In this document: positions 31,822 through 43,767 of the stretch, piece after piece | Layout: the number at the start of each line of letters is the position of its first letter | Position numbering within the stretch: position 1 is the first letter of the stretch | Assembly: GCA_973895155.1 (NCBI GenBank) | Contig: OZ316893.1 | Coordinates: 28,024,001-28,088,000 of the forward strand | Reading direction: 5' to 3' | Length of the DNA: 64,000 bases | Origin: Marsupella aquatica | Lineage: Eukaryota; Marchantiophyta | Translations under genes and position numbers: made by a program | Notes under the pieces: generated by a model | What the model was told of the DNA's origin: nothing | The model's input: only the letters and a program-made list of their open reading frames with translations | The model's database searches: none

Positions 31822-34800
31822 TGTGGTGCGTCCCATGGCTCCCTCAACCCAAGAAACCCCCCTGCACAAGCCGATTCCCACAGGTTTCGCGGCTTAGCGG
31901 CATGGGACGCTGCTAACTTCCTTCTACTAACATTTTACACACATATACTGGACAGATCCTTCATCAGGTAATGAGATACGTAGCCGGCCTCTTCTATGCC
32001 TTCCCTTGTCCTCCTCTCCTGGTATTCCTTTAGGTATGTTTGGATTCCGCCGCCGGAATGATCCCCAACTAGCTTGGGTTAGCCGCTAAGACCTCTCTCA
32101 GCTCGACACATCCAACTCTTACTACCTTGCTTACTCCCTTCTTGGTTGATGTGGGCAATCTTCAAACAAGTTAATGCAACACACAAATAGCAAAATGACT
32201 CCTTTTGACTGAGTTATACCATGCACTTGCCATACAAACAGTACTTCTCATACACAAGATCTGCGAACTAAGCCGTGAGGCCAACTCTATTCATCTCTTA
32301 GGTATGAGGAAACATGAATATACACAAGGGTCACAACATAACTAATCGAGAGCTTCTTTAACTACTTGATCCCAGCCCTGTTGGTGCACTAAAAATTTGC
32401 TAAGGACGAAGGCCCTGAACCCCCCGCTGCCCAGGTACTTATCCTGGCAGTGGATCCGTCCAATTCCTTGCAGCGTAAGCCTAATCTAACCTGACCGTAA
32501 TCTACCTATGTACAGCGAGGCAGGAGCACAAGTGTTGCTCTTACCAGTGGATCCGCAATCCCACTAAGCTAAGTGTCAGGGCCGCCTCCCGGTCCTGATC
32601 CTAATTCTAAACTTGGAGATTTGAGCCCGCCCTACCCACTCACGCCTCCTCCCTCCACGTCCTCCCTCCTTAAAAGGAGCGGCCCTCCACCACCGTCATG
32701 GTAGTGGTGGCTGATCCTCAATGGATGCCCCCAACACTTCCTCCGTAGCCACTACCGTAGGTCTGTCCTCTGACAGATTACCTGCTTCGGACCAAGTCAA
32801 CTCTCCATCGGCCTGATTGGGTCCACCCTCGGCTTTGGCCTCAGGATCGGCCACGGCCTATGATATGGCTACGGCTTCCCCAGCCTGCTCTAGTAGTGGA
32901 TTCGGTACACCGGCCTCATCACTGAGCATTCCGGCTTCGCCCTTACCATCCCCGCCTTGTAGGATAGTTGGATCCTCTGCCATGACCCTGCCTGAGGTTG
33001 GTGCCGGGTTTACCTCCTTGGTCACGACGGCTTGAGAAGCCGTGTTACTCCCTGACCCAGAAGGTTTTTGCTTTTTCTTCTTCCCTGTTTCGGCAGCTGG
33101 TCCCTTCCCCTTGCCACTTACCTCCGGCACCGGTGTGAGTGTCTCGGCTTGTCCTTTGGCCAATACTACTCCTGGCAACTTGGTTGCCCCAATTGGAGTT
33201 GGACCTGAGGAAGCCAAGCACTTAAATACGGCGGCCTGTTTCTTCAGCCGCTCCGTTTGGTTGTCGGCTCGCCGCTGTAAGTTCTCCATCTTCCACGTGC
33301 TTTCCTCCAATTCCTCTTGCAATTCGTCCAGGTCCTTGCACGCCTCCTCCAGCTCCTTCTAGGCTTCCTCCAACTCTCTTTGGGCTTCCTCTAGCTCCTT
33401 TTTTAAGGTAGCCCTCTCCTCCTAGGTTGCTCTTAGCTCCTTGTCAAGCTCCATTACGACCTCAGACTCCATTTTATTCATCTTGGCATAAGTCTGGTCG
33501 AGCTGGTCGTCTTTCTCATGGAGGTTGGCCTTGAAGCTGGCCGTCAGGGATGCAAGCTCCTGTCGTAGCACAATAATTGCCTGATAGGATTTCCCTAACT
33601 CGGCCTCCTTCTGCTCAAGGGCTCCGCGGATATCCTCGAGCTCCCCCTTCAACGCCCTCTCCCTTCTCTGGGTCTCCACCATGGCCCGGTTGTTGGCTGC
33701 TATGTGGGCCTCCTCTGTGTCCCTCAGCTCTCGCTTCCACTTCTCCTTCTCCTTGATCGCATCGGCCAACTCCCCTTGGGTCCGAGTCAGTTTGTCCTTG
33801 ATAATCTGATTATCAGACTGCGCGGTATCCAATTTCCCCTGCATGATGTTTAGCTCATGCCACTTAATCCGCAACTCATCTTGGCTTTCTTGGCTACCTT
33901 TAGGTCTTCTATCTCGGCTTCCCTTGCCCTAAGCTGATGGATGACCTCGTCCTTCTTGCTTCTCTCCAAAGCCACCGCTTCTTCTAATCAGCGCTTCTCC
34001 AACATCTCCCTCTGGAAAAGGGTCCCTCCTCCAACTCCTCCCCAAAGATGCTGAGCACAAGTTCTCCACACATCTCCCCGTACTCCATGGCTCTTTCTTT
34101 AGCATAGGCGGAGTGAGTAGAAGTCATCGACATCAACCATCGCGGCCTTTGTTCCCAAGCCGCCTTGCGGATTTCTTCTATTGTGGCTGGAGGGCTGCTT
34201 CGTTTTTCTGCAAGCCGCCTGATGTGCTCTGGCCATTCTCCCCCTGGTAAATCTTTCTCCCTAGCTAGGGCTGCCTTCTCTTCCTCCCTGAGTCGCTTCT
34301 GAAACTCTTGTGCCATCTGTTTTATGCCGTCAAAGCTCGGGGGAACAACATCTGGTGGGGGAGACTCTGGGCTGCTCTGCTAGGTGGGGTCCCCTCGAAC
34401 TACTCTTGGAAGAGTGGGGATGAACCTGCCACAGGTCCTTACTCCTGGAACATGATGGTCCGACCCGTAGCCAGAGTCATCATTGTCATAGCCTTCTACC
34501 GCCTCCTCCGTGGCTTGGACTACCGGCTCCCCCCGCTGCTCTCCTGGTTTTGCCGTGAACACAGCCTCACAGATCATGGGTCCTGGTTCCTCCTCCGACT
34601 TCCAGGTTGATCTCTTCTTCTCCTTGTCGCGACTAGGAGCTTCGGGCTGCTTTTCCTCAACTTCGGGACTTGAGACTCCTACATAAATTTGGGCTCCCGG
34701 CTCGTGTTCCAGCCTCCCTCTCTCCTTGGCCTTGGTAAAGGGGTTTTCCCTGGTAAGTTGGCTTAGGCCGACTTTGGGAGCAGTATTCTGTACCGGTCCC

Positions 34801-35737
34801 ATTGCCGTTGCCATTCTCCTTTCCTTCTCTAGCAATTTCAACAGATTCTGGTTGTTGCATCGGCAAGTCTTCCTTCCTTGGCCTAAACACCTGCTTGATT
34901 GTAGGATTGTCGGGCTGGGTTGGTTTCTCTGTTGCCGGCCTCTTTTCCGGAACCTCCTCTAGTGCTCTTGCCTGCAGGGGAAGTATCGGGGCAAATATCT
35001 GACTTCGGGCATACCGGCACAACAGCGGCATATGATAGCCAAGCCGGGACACGCTTCCCTTGCCGATCACTTGCTGATCCTCCTTCAAGTTTTTATTCAA
35101 TTGGGTGAGGAGGTATCCGTTGTAGTCCCGGTTGGGGTCTGGCCTCTCCGCCAGGTAAACCTGTGCTTTGCCGATCTATGGCCTCGGCAAGTTGCAATGC
35201 ATGGTTACCCGCAAGAAATCGATCATCTCCCCAATGTGCAGGATGGTGTAGGTGTTCCGGAAGAAGCCATTCTTTGTTGATGGCCCTGGGAACGACCGGA
35301 ACTCCTTGTCAGGCAAGGTCTTCCTGGTATCAACTTTGGTCTTATTGCCCATCGGCAAGCCAAATGCTTCAGCAATCACTCGGGGAGTGAGATAGAAATC
35401 CTTCCCATACACCCTTGTGGAATTGGACTCGGGCTCCCAGGATCCCACAAATTCTAATAAGTCTGAATCCGGCACCTCCGGCTTCAGCCATGGTAACTTC
35501 ACAAAGGCTTCCAAGCCGGATCCGGCCATGAAGCCTTGGTACTTTTGAGTCTGCATAGCCGTAAAGCATGCATCCTCTTCACGTGCAAAGTGTAATTGCA
35601 CTTCCTCGGGGAGGGTCGCCGCCCATCCTTTCCAGGTGTCATCTCTTGTCAGAACGACATTGATGGGGTCGACCTCCTCTTCTTTGGCTTCTTCCTGCCT
35701 CCTGCTCCCTTGCTCAGTTGCCCGTTCTAACAGGCAT
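31822..35737 (-). mobile_element. Inverted long gypsy LTR copy
   Basis: Reverse-oriented copy of the gypsy LTR: its terminus (tgtggtgcgtcccatgg) is at 31,822 and it corresponds to positions ~10,320-14,550 of the 5' LTR. About 380 bp are deleted near 35,700 (between ...GGGCAACTGA and GCAAGGGAGC). Cut at 35,737 by the forward LTR that follows. Confidence 0.9.
32696..35737 (-). pseudogene. LTR-encoded PMD-like / coiled-coil protein (inverted copy)
   Basis: Minus-strand homologue of 10,330-13,629. PMD-like block at 35,601-35,176 (LPWLKPEVPDSDLLEF, YLTPRVIAEAFGLP, KNGFFRNTYT), linker at 35,100-34,380, coiled coil at 34,316-33,400 and C-terminal KGPAAETGKKKKQKPSGSG tail near 33,080. Frameshifts and stops split it into at least six pieces. 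Confidence 0.8.
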
Positions 35738-35964
35738 TGTGATGCCTAACCAGGAATCACTAGGCCAATTAAGTGGGGAAAACGGAGGTGTACCCTATAA
35801 ACACATTAGTATAGTAACAAAAACAAGGAAAATATAAACAATTAAGGGTGACTATGGAACCCGGGCCGAGGCCGGAGGTAAGGACGCTGGGGGAGAGAAC
35901 ACGATTAGGGTTAGGGCGCGCTAAGCATCGGCGGCTAGGGGTAACCAACGGGAGGAAAGACCAG
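35738..35964 (+). mobile_element. First 227 bp of a long gypsy LTR (continues at 60,524)
   Basis: Starts TGTGATGCCTAACC and includes the LTR protein start (ATG 35,854, MEPGPRPEVR-like). It ends at ...GGAAAGACCAG; the same LTR continues at 60,524 AGAGGAGGAGAGG. Together these match the uninterrupted copies at ~7,235 and ~10,140 within a few bases. Confidence 0.92.
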
Positions 35965-35982
35965 AAACCCCAATTTAAGGAA
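35965..35982 (+). repeat. Left terminal inverted repeat of the giant element
   Basis: AAACCCCAATTTAAGGAA, an exact inverted copy of 60,506-60,523. Confidence 0.92.
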
Positions 35983-36185
35983 TACTGAAGTATTAGATTA
36001 ATTCCAATTTTATCTAAATATTATTAGTTAATGAATGATCAACCTCTTTAACATTTGGTGGGATAGTCAAAAACTTCAAATGTTTTGTTGCAAGATCTTT
36101 ATAACAATGCATCACTAAATGACATCAAGTACCTCTTGATCCATGCACAAATCCTTAATTAAACTATCATTCATTGTTTCAATTG

Positions 36186-36660
36186 TCTATTTAATTATTA
36201 TAGGGTTGAATACAAAAAATATTGACACGCACCAGGGTGCATGACCTACAATCATAGTAAGTACCACCCTTTAATTAATTAGTTTCTTTACAACAATTAA
36301 TAGGATTGTTGTATATTACAATTATGTCTACTGGACATTCATTTGAATGTCAATAATATCATGCCTTAATATCACCAAACTAAGGGCCCACTAACTAATA
36401 TTATATCTTAAATAAACTAACCAACTAACTAACTTGTCTATTTAATTACTATAGGGTTGAATACAAAAAAGATTGGCACGCACCAGGGTGCGTGACCTAC
36501 AATTATAGTATCACCCTTTAATTAGTTAGTTTCTATTGCTTTGACTCAATCAGGCATGGAACCATATAAAATCAGAAATCATTGAAAGTTGAGTTCACTT
36601 GAGGGTGTAACTATAATTATTATTTATTAATAGGATTGTTGTATATTACAATGTCTCCTG
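36186..36660 (+). repeat. Two tandem copies of a ~250-bp left-end unit
   Basis: Units begin gtctatttaatta (36,186 and ~36,436) and share ggttgaatacaaaaa, a palindrome cacgcaccagggtgcgtga, ataggattgttgtatatta and a taactaactaactt end. The second unit is split by the copia-type insertion and finishes at ~40,277. The palindrome is a relative of the motif found throughout the element. Confidence 0.8.
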
Positions 36661-36803
36661 TGTTGTAACTAATACTTGAGTTAAGTCTACCTTTGGGATA
36701 ACTACCTATGTAACTACCCTAACTACTTAGGCCGTAGCCACATGTACATATTCTACCAAGAGTAAAGATGGAACCAACTCTTTGTCTCATTTCTCCCACA
36801 ACA
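36661..36803 (+). repeat. 5' LTR of the non-autonomous element
   Basis: 143 bp; compared base by base with 40,029-40,171 without a difference. Confidence 0.92.
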
Positions 36804-39800
36804 CGTTATCAGCACGTAGCTATCCACGAGCAATTTTTTCTTTGAGAGAAAGGCCAGATTTTCATTGAGTGTTTATAGATTTGACATAACTGCCCCTCCC
36901 AAGAAGCTATGGATGAGAACTTCTCGATCACATTTCTAATTTTAGGTTTAACAAGGACGTTTGTGATTCCTCCAAATGTCATTGCGGAAGCCATGGACTA
37001 CCTATGCCGAACCATGACGGACCGATCTCATAAGGACATTGAAGATCACTTAAGGAGGCACGAGAGAGAGCGAGAGAAAATGATTAAGCAAGAATCGAGA
37101 AAGAGTCGGTGTGAGAGAAGCACTGGCAATGAACGTTGGTAAGGCGCTGACAAAGAGAATCGAAAGTATTAAGGATTGAGGCGAGAAACAATAAGGATTG
37201 AAGGTGAAGAAACCCCTCTGGAAACGACCTTTAAATCTGAGAAGAAACGAAACAAATTCTGATAAGGATAGCAGATAATGAAAATTACAGAGGAAGGGGG
37301 CATAAAACGATCGAGAGAGGAGGAAAGGCACAAACAAAACAGAGGATCGAATGCAACCATTCAAAGACTGAGAGCGCATTCCATAAGGACAGCATTGGAC
37401 AGAGACAAGAATTGAAAAGCAGTACCGCAGAACAGAATCCATAAGAAAAGACTGAACCTCACCCCACTGATCGAAGGCGAAAAAAAAAATTCAAGCAGCA
37501 AAAGCATCGGGAGGCACTGGCGAAGAAGCATAAGAGAAATGAATCGATCTAAAGCGAAGAAAATCAAAGCGCCAGCGCGAAACTGAAGGCAAACAGAAAC
37601 CCATAAGGACAATCGAATCAAGATTGGAAGATTGAAAACTCGGGAGAAATACAAGAGCAGAAAGAGAAAGGAAAAACAAATACTCAGGGGGAGTGGGCTA
37701 TTCGCACATCCCCTGGTCTACAACTTGAGACAACAAGAACTTGAATTGAGAGGGAAAATTCGATGAGGATGAAACAAGAATAGCATAAAGAAGCCACGCA
37801 ACCGATGCAAGCGAGGGAGCGATAAGACACGTCACGGAAGGAGAAAAGAGGGAATTTCCGTGTTGCCAAAGTTGCGACTGCACCAAAGAGAATCAGAGGA
37901 AAAGCAACTAGGAAAGAAACTACCGAGCGATCGAGGGGCGCAAGAGCGCTAACAGCACAGATCAGCCCAAAGTAGAAGGAGTCTTTACCAAAAGGCGAAC
38001 ACAAGGATGAGGAAAGTAAGGAGGACAGCGATGACCAATGGAAGTCCCAAAGTTACGGCACCTATAGCACAGAAGGACACATAATGCCAGTTTCGGTAAA
38101 TAGTTCTCGTGAGATTGGCAGTATGCATGGACGACATGGAACAATCCACGACCAGGGGTAGGGGCATTGGTGTTATGAACTTACGAGTTGACCATTGGGA
38201 GCCAGTGCCTGCAGGGTTCGCTTCCTGAGGATCACACAATGACTTCCCGGGATTCAAATTGGAGAGATGATCTACCATTAAGCTCTGAAAGCGAGAAAGG
38301 GCGAGAAAGGACCCCACAATACACCGAATAAATCACTGGAGATAGCGTAGGCAGGTCCAGCGAATTACCCTCAGTCGCCATTGCCCCTTCTGGAGAGCAA
38401 CGATGGGTCTGTTCGAGAGCAACTAGTACCCTGGAGGAAGATGCTAAAGAAAAATGATCGGACCCAGATACGATTCGGCACACAATAATAAGGACAGGGG
38501 AACAAACATCAAGGAGGCCCAAGTCATTCGAGTAAGATAGCGCACCCAAAATGATACAAGTGCCGTATCAATTTAGGCAAACAAGGATAACAAGGCACTG
38601 ACGTCGATGGCATTCAACATGAAATATCGAGGAGGGCCTAGAGATAAGAACCCAAAATGTCGAAAGAAGACGGCACAATTCACGGAACATAAACAGACCA
38701 CCACAGACCAAAATAGTGATGCAATGTGGAGGCGTCAAAATTTGGAAAGGAATGCAGCAGCAGAGGGACGGAATGAAGGAAGGAACCATGCCACAATAAG
38801 CGAGTGAAGCAAAAAAAAAAAGGGAGTACAACAAAAAGAAGCCATCAAACCAAAGGAAAGTCCTCCACCTTTTCTTCTAAGAAGACCATTTTACACTAAG
38901 GAATGGAGAACTAAATAACAAAGAGACTTTCTCTTCAAAAGGCAAGAAAAACCAAACAACAAGGCATGAAGTAAGGACATAAAGAAAGAAACTAAATTAC
39001 AGAACCTACATGGCGACAAATGATGATTACTTCCACCAATTAATTTCATAAATTCAGGGGGAGAATTGTTTTTCCCAACGTGCCTACTGCACTTAAAAGT
39101 TAAGCTCCGTGCCTACTACACATGGAAGCCAATGAGTGCCTACTGCACATGGAAGTAAATGACAAATTGAGGGGGAGACCTCAAGTAAGACTTGACATCA
39201 AGCAATGTAACCCATGGGATGTGCCTATTGCACAAGTGCCTTTCGCACCAATGAATACCTAAAAATGGAACTCTATTCCATGCATATGGCAAATCATGAA
39301 ATCTTACCAATACTTGATGAGGTATACTGGATATTAAGGTACCATATGATAATATGAGGTACAGTACCAGGTCATAAGGTACCATAAGGTAAGACATGGC
39401 ATGGTAAGGCACCATAAGAGATGGTGCGCCATACCCCAATATGATAACCCTATGTTGTGGATATGGTACGTGATGTGGTGCAAATAGGTTATGCCCACGT
39501 ACACCAAATCTAGGGTTGGACACCCAATCCAATTCCAAGGCCATGGATTACACCATATCATCTTCATTTTGTACTAATACTTTGCTTTGTCATGGCATGT
39601 AATCGGTGACCATCAAGGAGTCTCCATTTCCCGATTGGAAGGAGACACGAGAAACAATCAACCAAGGAAGATCTTCAACAAGCCTATAGTGCTTATAAGC
39701 ACCTTAAGAGACTTTGTAGAAATTACACATACACTATATGCTTAAACCCAAATATGTTTCACCCATGGGGATGGTAATACTCTTTCCTCCCACAAAGAAA

Positions 39801-40028
39801 GTAGGGGAGGTTTTAATGAGGTTACATCCCCCACTTACACTTGACCATGCAACATGAATTATAAGACATCTATTAGGAGAAGCTTGACATTCATTCATAG
39901 TAGACTTGAGATGGCTACACCATTTATAAAATAGGCTAGACATAAACAAAACCTATTGTATACCACTGAGTATACCCAAAGTAGACTCTTGATTGTAACA
40001 TTTCAACCCCAATGTTACAAAGGGGGAG

Positions 40029-40171
40029 TGTTGTAACTAATACTTGAGTTAAGTCTACCTTTGGGATAACTACCTATGTAACTACCCTAACTACTTAGGC
40101 CGTAGCCACATGTACATATTCTACCAAGAGTAAAGATGGAACCAACTCTTTGTCTCATTTCTCCCACAACA
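40029..40171 (+). repeat. 3' LTR of the non-autonomous element
   Basis: 143 bp, preceded by a purine tract and followed by the tcctg duplication. Confidence 0.92.
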
Positions 40172-40516
40172 TCCTGGACATTCATTTGAATGTCAATAAT
40201 ATCATGCCTTAATATCACCAAACTAAGGCCCCACTAACTAATATTATATCTTAAATAAACTAACCAACTAACTAACTTAGACGATAAGACTTGTCTAAAC
40301 TTGAGTTCTCTGGCTACTACTATTCTGAGTTGCCTTTTAAACTGTATGCTAAACTACATGCTTCATTACTGTCTAGGATTTGTCACTTGCTATGCATGTC
40401 AAGAGATAGTCTCTTGCCTTGACAGCAACATTCTTTGGAATTCCTACTAGCCCTGTCACTGGTCCTTTGTGTGCTTTGAAACACTACAAGGCAGAGGAAA
40501 CATCTATTGTCTCAGC

Positions 40517-43500
40517 TTACTTGTATATTGGAGATGGATCACGTTCCCATTTCTTATCCCAAGAATCTGCCCACCGCTCTCTTGGCTGCCAGTCTGATTG
40601 ACCACGTTGCTTCTTTGCCATAAATGGTCTAAACCACTCAACGCCACATACATGAGTAAGAAGGTTTTGTTCATTCACTGGTCCTTCTACCACATCTGTA
40701 ACAACTAACCCCATATGGACGGGATAAACATCCAGGTCTGAGTCGTCCGGCCGTACCAACACATAACAGCCCTTCACAACATCAACCCTAGGGTTAAAAC
40801 TCTCAGGAGGTTTATCTTTTGCTGGTCCCACATAATCCACTGTTGCCTCCAACTCACATGCCACATTTCGATATTCTGGTGGAACGTGCTCTCTCCATAT
40901 TGATAAAGGCCAAAACCCATATTCCAAGTTGTGTGCACCTTCAGGTTCATATTGCACCTGCTCACCCTGTAGAGTATCTACAATGTCATTCCAATAATTG
41001 ATGAGAGTTGTCCAACGTCGCTTTGGTTCTTCCTCTTTTGTTCGCTTTAGAATAAACTCAAAGAATGACACATGCTTCTTCAACCCTGTCAGCACTTCAG
41101 GAAGCATTTTCAACTCCATCATTGGTAGCCGTTTGGGCACCCCAATTGGGATGTGAGGACTTTTGTCATCTTTCCATGACCACATTTCAATACCTTCCTT
41201 GGGTAACCATCCCTGATCAGTTGACTTCATTTTGTATTGGAAGCATGGCATACTATCATGACGAACATAGAACCTAAACAGCCTGGGTTTTAAATGCCCC
41301 ACCAATGCCTCAGGGCCCTTCAACATGAATGGAGCTAAGTAGTTTTTGAAATCTGGGACCTCATGTAGAAAATGTGGGACTGCATTGGGTGTCCTTGCTC
41401 TCATGAACAAGGACATTAACTCAGGCAATGAGTATGTGGGGTTATGCATCATAGACTCTGAAAAATGCCCGAACATACCGTCAACGTCCTCATGAATATG
41501 CCCAACCACCATAAAACCAAGATGAACCTCTTCAAACACCTCCCTTGCCGTCAACAATGACAAATAAGCCATCATATATCTGTTCTTGTTGTCTGAGGCA
41601 CAATTCTCCAGTTGTAGCTTCAATACTCGTGGAAGGGGCCTGAACTTTGGTGCCTCAGGTGCTGCATCACAATGTAACAATCTCATAATGCTTTTAAATA
41701 AAACCCTAGTCAGACCCTAAACCCCAATTTAGGGTTTAGGGTTTAAACCCTATTAATGAAACCTTGGCTAGGAGGAGCAACAACTACACAAAGTAGAGTG
41801 TTAGTGTGTGTGAGCTTATATTATTCAATAATAATAAATTAAAGGATTGTGAGTAAAGTACCTAGGCTTGAGATGTAGGCAATGTCATCCTCAAATGCTC
41901 TAAGGACACTTGCCTCCAAGATATCTGCTCTCCCAAAAAGGTCTTTAAAAAGACTTGCCGAGTCTGGCCCCTCCACAAGTGATTTGATCATTGGATTTGG
42001 GTTTTCCAACATCCTTAGTATTGAATCAATTGACCCAATAGTGATGTTGACATCACCTGGCCACACTCCAACATGATATTGGGCTATGGCCTTGGGACCA
42101 TGACCATGAGTATGGATACCAGTGACAGTAATTGGGAACTTTTGGGCACCATCCACATGCTTAGGATTGAAGGGCATTCTTGGGAGAGCTGTCTTTGAAT
42201 GATCCATCTTATCATGAATAAGGCATAACACTTCCTTTGGACGATGGATGGACTCATATCTCCAGGTATGATAGCACATTCTTTGCTGTGTGTGGTCTTG
42301 GTGATGTTCCTCCTCGTCACGCCTTAGGCCCTCTAACTCTTCCTTAGCTCCTGTAAGGTTTGCTTTCCGTTGAAGCAACTCATTACAAGTTGTACACTTT
42401 GAAAAGTTGTTGCCCTTTTTGTGACGTGAGAACTCCCTGAAATACATCTGATGTAGATGACTCAAGGTGGGTTGGGAAATTGGAGGAAGACCAGCCTCCT
42501 GGTTGACAACATTAACCCTGTTTCTAATATTCTCCCAAGTAAGATTTGTTGGCAATTCCCTCAAAACCATCATTGTATTATCTGCCATGGTTCTCAACTT
42601 GGCTGGATGATGATCAGCTGCCTCCTCAATGCTCTCTTTCATTGACATGAACGCTTGAGATACTTTCTCGGACATACGCCTTTTTCCAGCATTACCATGG
42701 GTACCTATGTTCATTCTAGCCATCACAGTCTTCTTCAAGGCATAAAATTGAGTCTTTCCTCTTGAATGAATGATTCTCCATGCCTCCAAGCACAATACTT
42801 TGCCCTCCACTGCTAGAATCCTTTCTCCAGTACCCAAGTGTATTGTATTTTTAATAGCCTTGATTTCCTCCTCCTTGCGCTCGGCAAAAGATTTTGACCA
42901 CCACTTTTGCCTAATTGCCATAGCCAAGTTGCGGTCCAAATATTGGCAACAATGTTCACTACAACAGTCCTTAGTGTTTATCAACAACACATCTTGACGT
43001 GCCAAAGATGTGTCTCTTCTAGATGTCTGGGAAGATGGACTCTTTCTTTTCCTACTTTTATGGACGTAGGACCGCTTGCCACTTGTTGGAGATGTGTTCC
43101 CTCCCACAGCTTGCCTGATGTTGTGGAAAGACAACAAGTTGCCATCCTTGGCAATGAGTTGGTCCATCGACCAAGCTTTTAAGCAATCTCTATGCTTTAG
43201 ATGATCTATGGTAGCTCCCTCGACAAAATCGTTGATCAGAATTCCCACATGTGTATTCCCAAGGGTGACATCCCCAAGCTTCACTATAGGATCTAGAACA
43301 TGTATAGTTGCCACTGCAAAAATCAACTTGTTCTCATCCACCACCTTTACAAGCATGCCCATCCACAAGGCCTTTGGTAAAACTACTTCCACACCAGACC
43401 GACTCTCATTATGGTTGTTCCCATCAAAATTTTGATTGACTGGATCTTGATCATCACCAACAGTGCCAAACACATCCTCCGATTCCATGGGAGCTCGAAA

Positions 43501-43767
43501 AAGCTGATTCCTTTCCCATACAAGGTAACCCCCAATCATGTCCTTCAAAAGTTCGCCATCTTCGCATAGAATGGTCTCGTCAAAAACTTCCTCCAATAGA
43601 AGAAGAACTCTGTCCGCCCCAAGGGGAACATTGTGACAAACCCTGGAAGGATCAAGACTTATCACGCGACCTTTTCCAACCTGTTTCTCACGTATGCCTA
43701 TAATAACTTGTCCACCTTCCCTGATCCAGACTGTCGATGTCACCATAATAATTATGATCCTGCACAT
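40517..43767 (-). CDS. DUF7869-like putative transposase of the giant element
   Basis: Two long exons on the minus strand. Exon 1 (43,767 to ~41,863, 635 residues) ends AYISSL at a GTACTT donor. Exon 2 starts near 41,690 and runs to 40,517 (~389 residues). The N-terminal part resembles plant transposon accessory domains (ISLDPSRVCHNVPLGAD, IGGYLVWERNQLF; DUF8039-like). Then comes a basic RKRKSPSSQTSRRD tract, C-x2-C in FSKCTTC, KMDHSKTALPRMP and VTGIHTHGHG. Exon 2 has the DUF7869 hallmarks LKLQLENCASDNKN and VVGHIHEDVDGMFGHF. The family is usually taken as RNase-H-like and transposon-related; the usual D of LDNC is E here. The start is uncertain: a ctgatgtgcag acceptor-like site touches the first codons. 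It has no in-frame stop, so it is the best-preserved gene of the element and the likely mobilisation enzyme (inference). Confidence 0.65.
41687..41862 (-). other. Intron of the DUF7869-like gene with TIR-like and telomere-like sequence
   Basis: Between the two exons lies aaaccccaattta (41,719-41,731), identical to the first 13 bases of the element's terminal repeat, followed by tagggtttagggttt. The exact 3' splice site is not fixed. Confidence 0.5.

Larger units (their letters stand above)
36661..40171 (+). mobile_element. Non-autonomous copia-type LTR element, 3.5 kb, young
   Basis: Two 143-bp LTRs (36,661-36,803 and 40,029-40,171) look identical, start TGTTG and end CAACA. Target duplication tcctg lies at 36,656-36,660 and 40,172-40,176. 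The primer site cgttatcagcacg follows the first LTR and the purine tract aaagggggag precedes the second. The 3.2-kb interior has no gag, protease, RT or integrase that I can recognise, only short unrelated frames, so it depends on a partner. Identical LTRs imply recent insertion into the giant element. Confidence 0.92.

Noticed and set aside
37050-38834. Several minus-strand hydrophobic frames inside the 3.5-kb copia-type element
   Set aside because: No retroelement or host motif and biased composition; they are complements of an A/G-rich interior.
41716-41760. Interstitial telomere
   Set aside because: Only a few TTTAGGG units, inside an intron and tied to the TIR sequence; too short to indicate a chromosome end or fusion.
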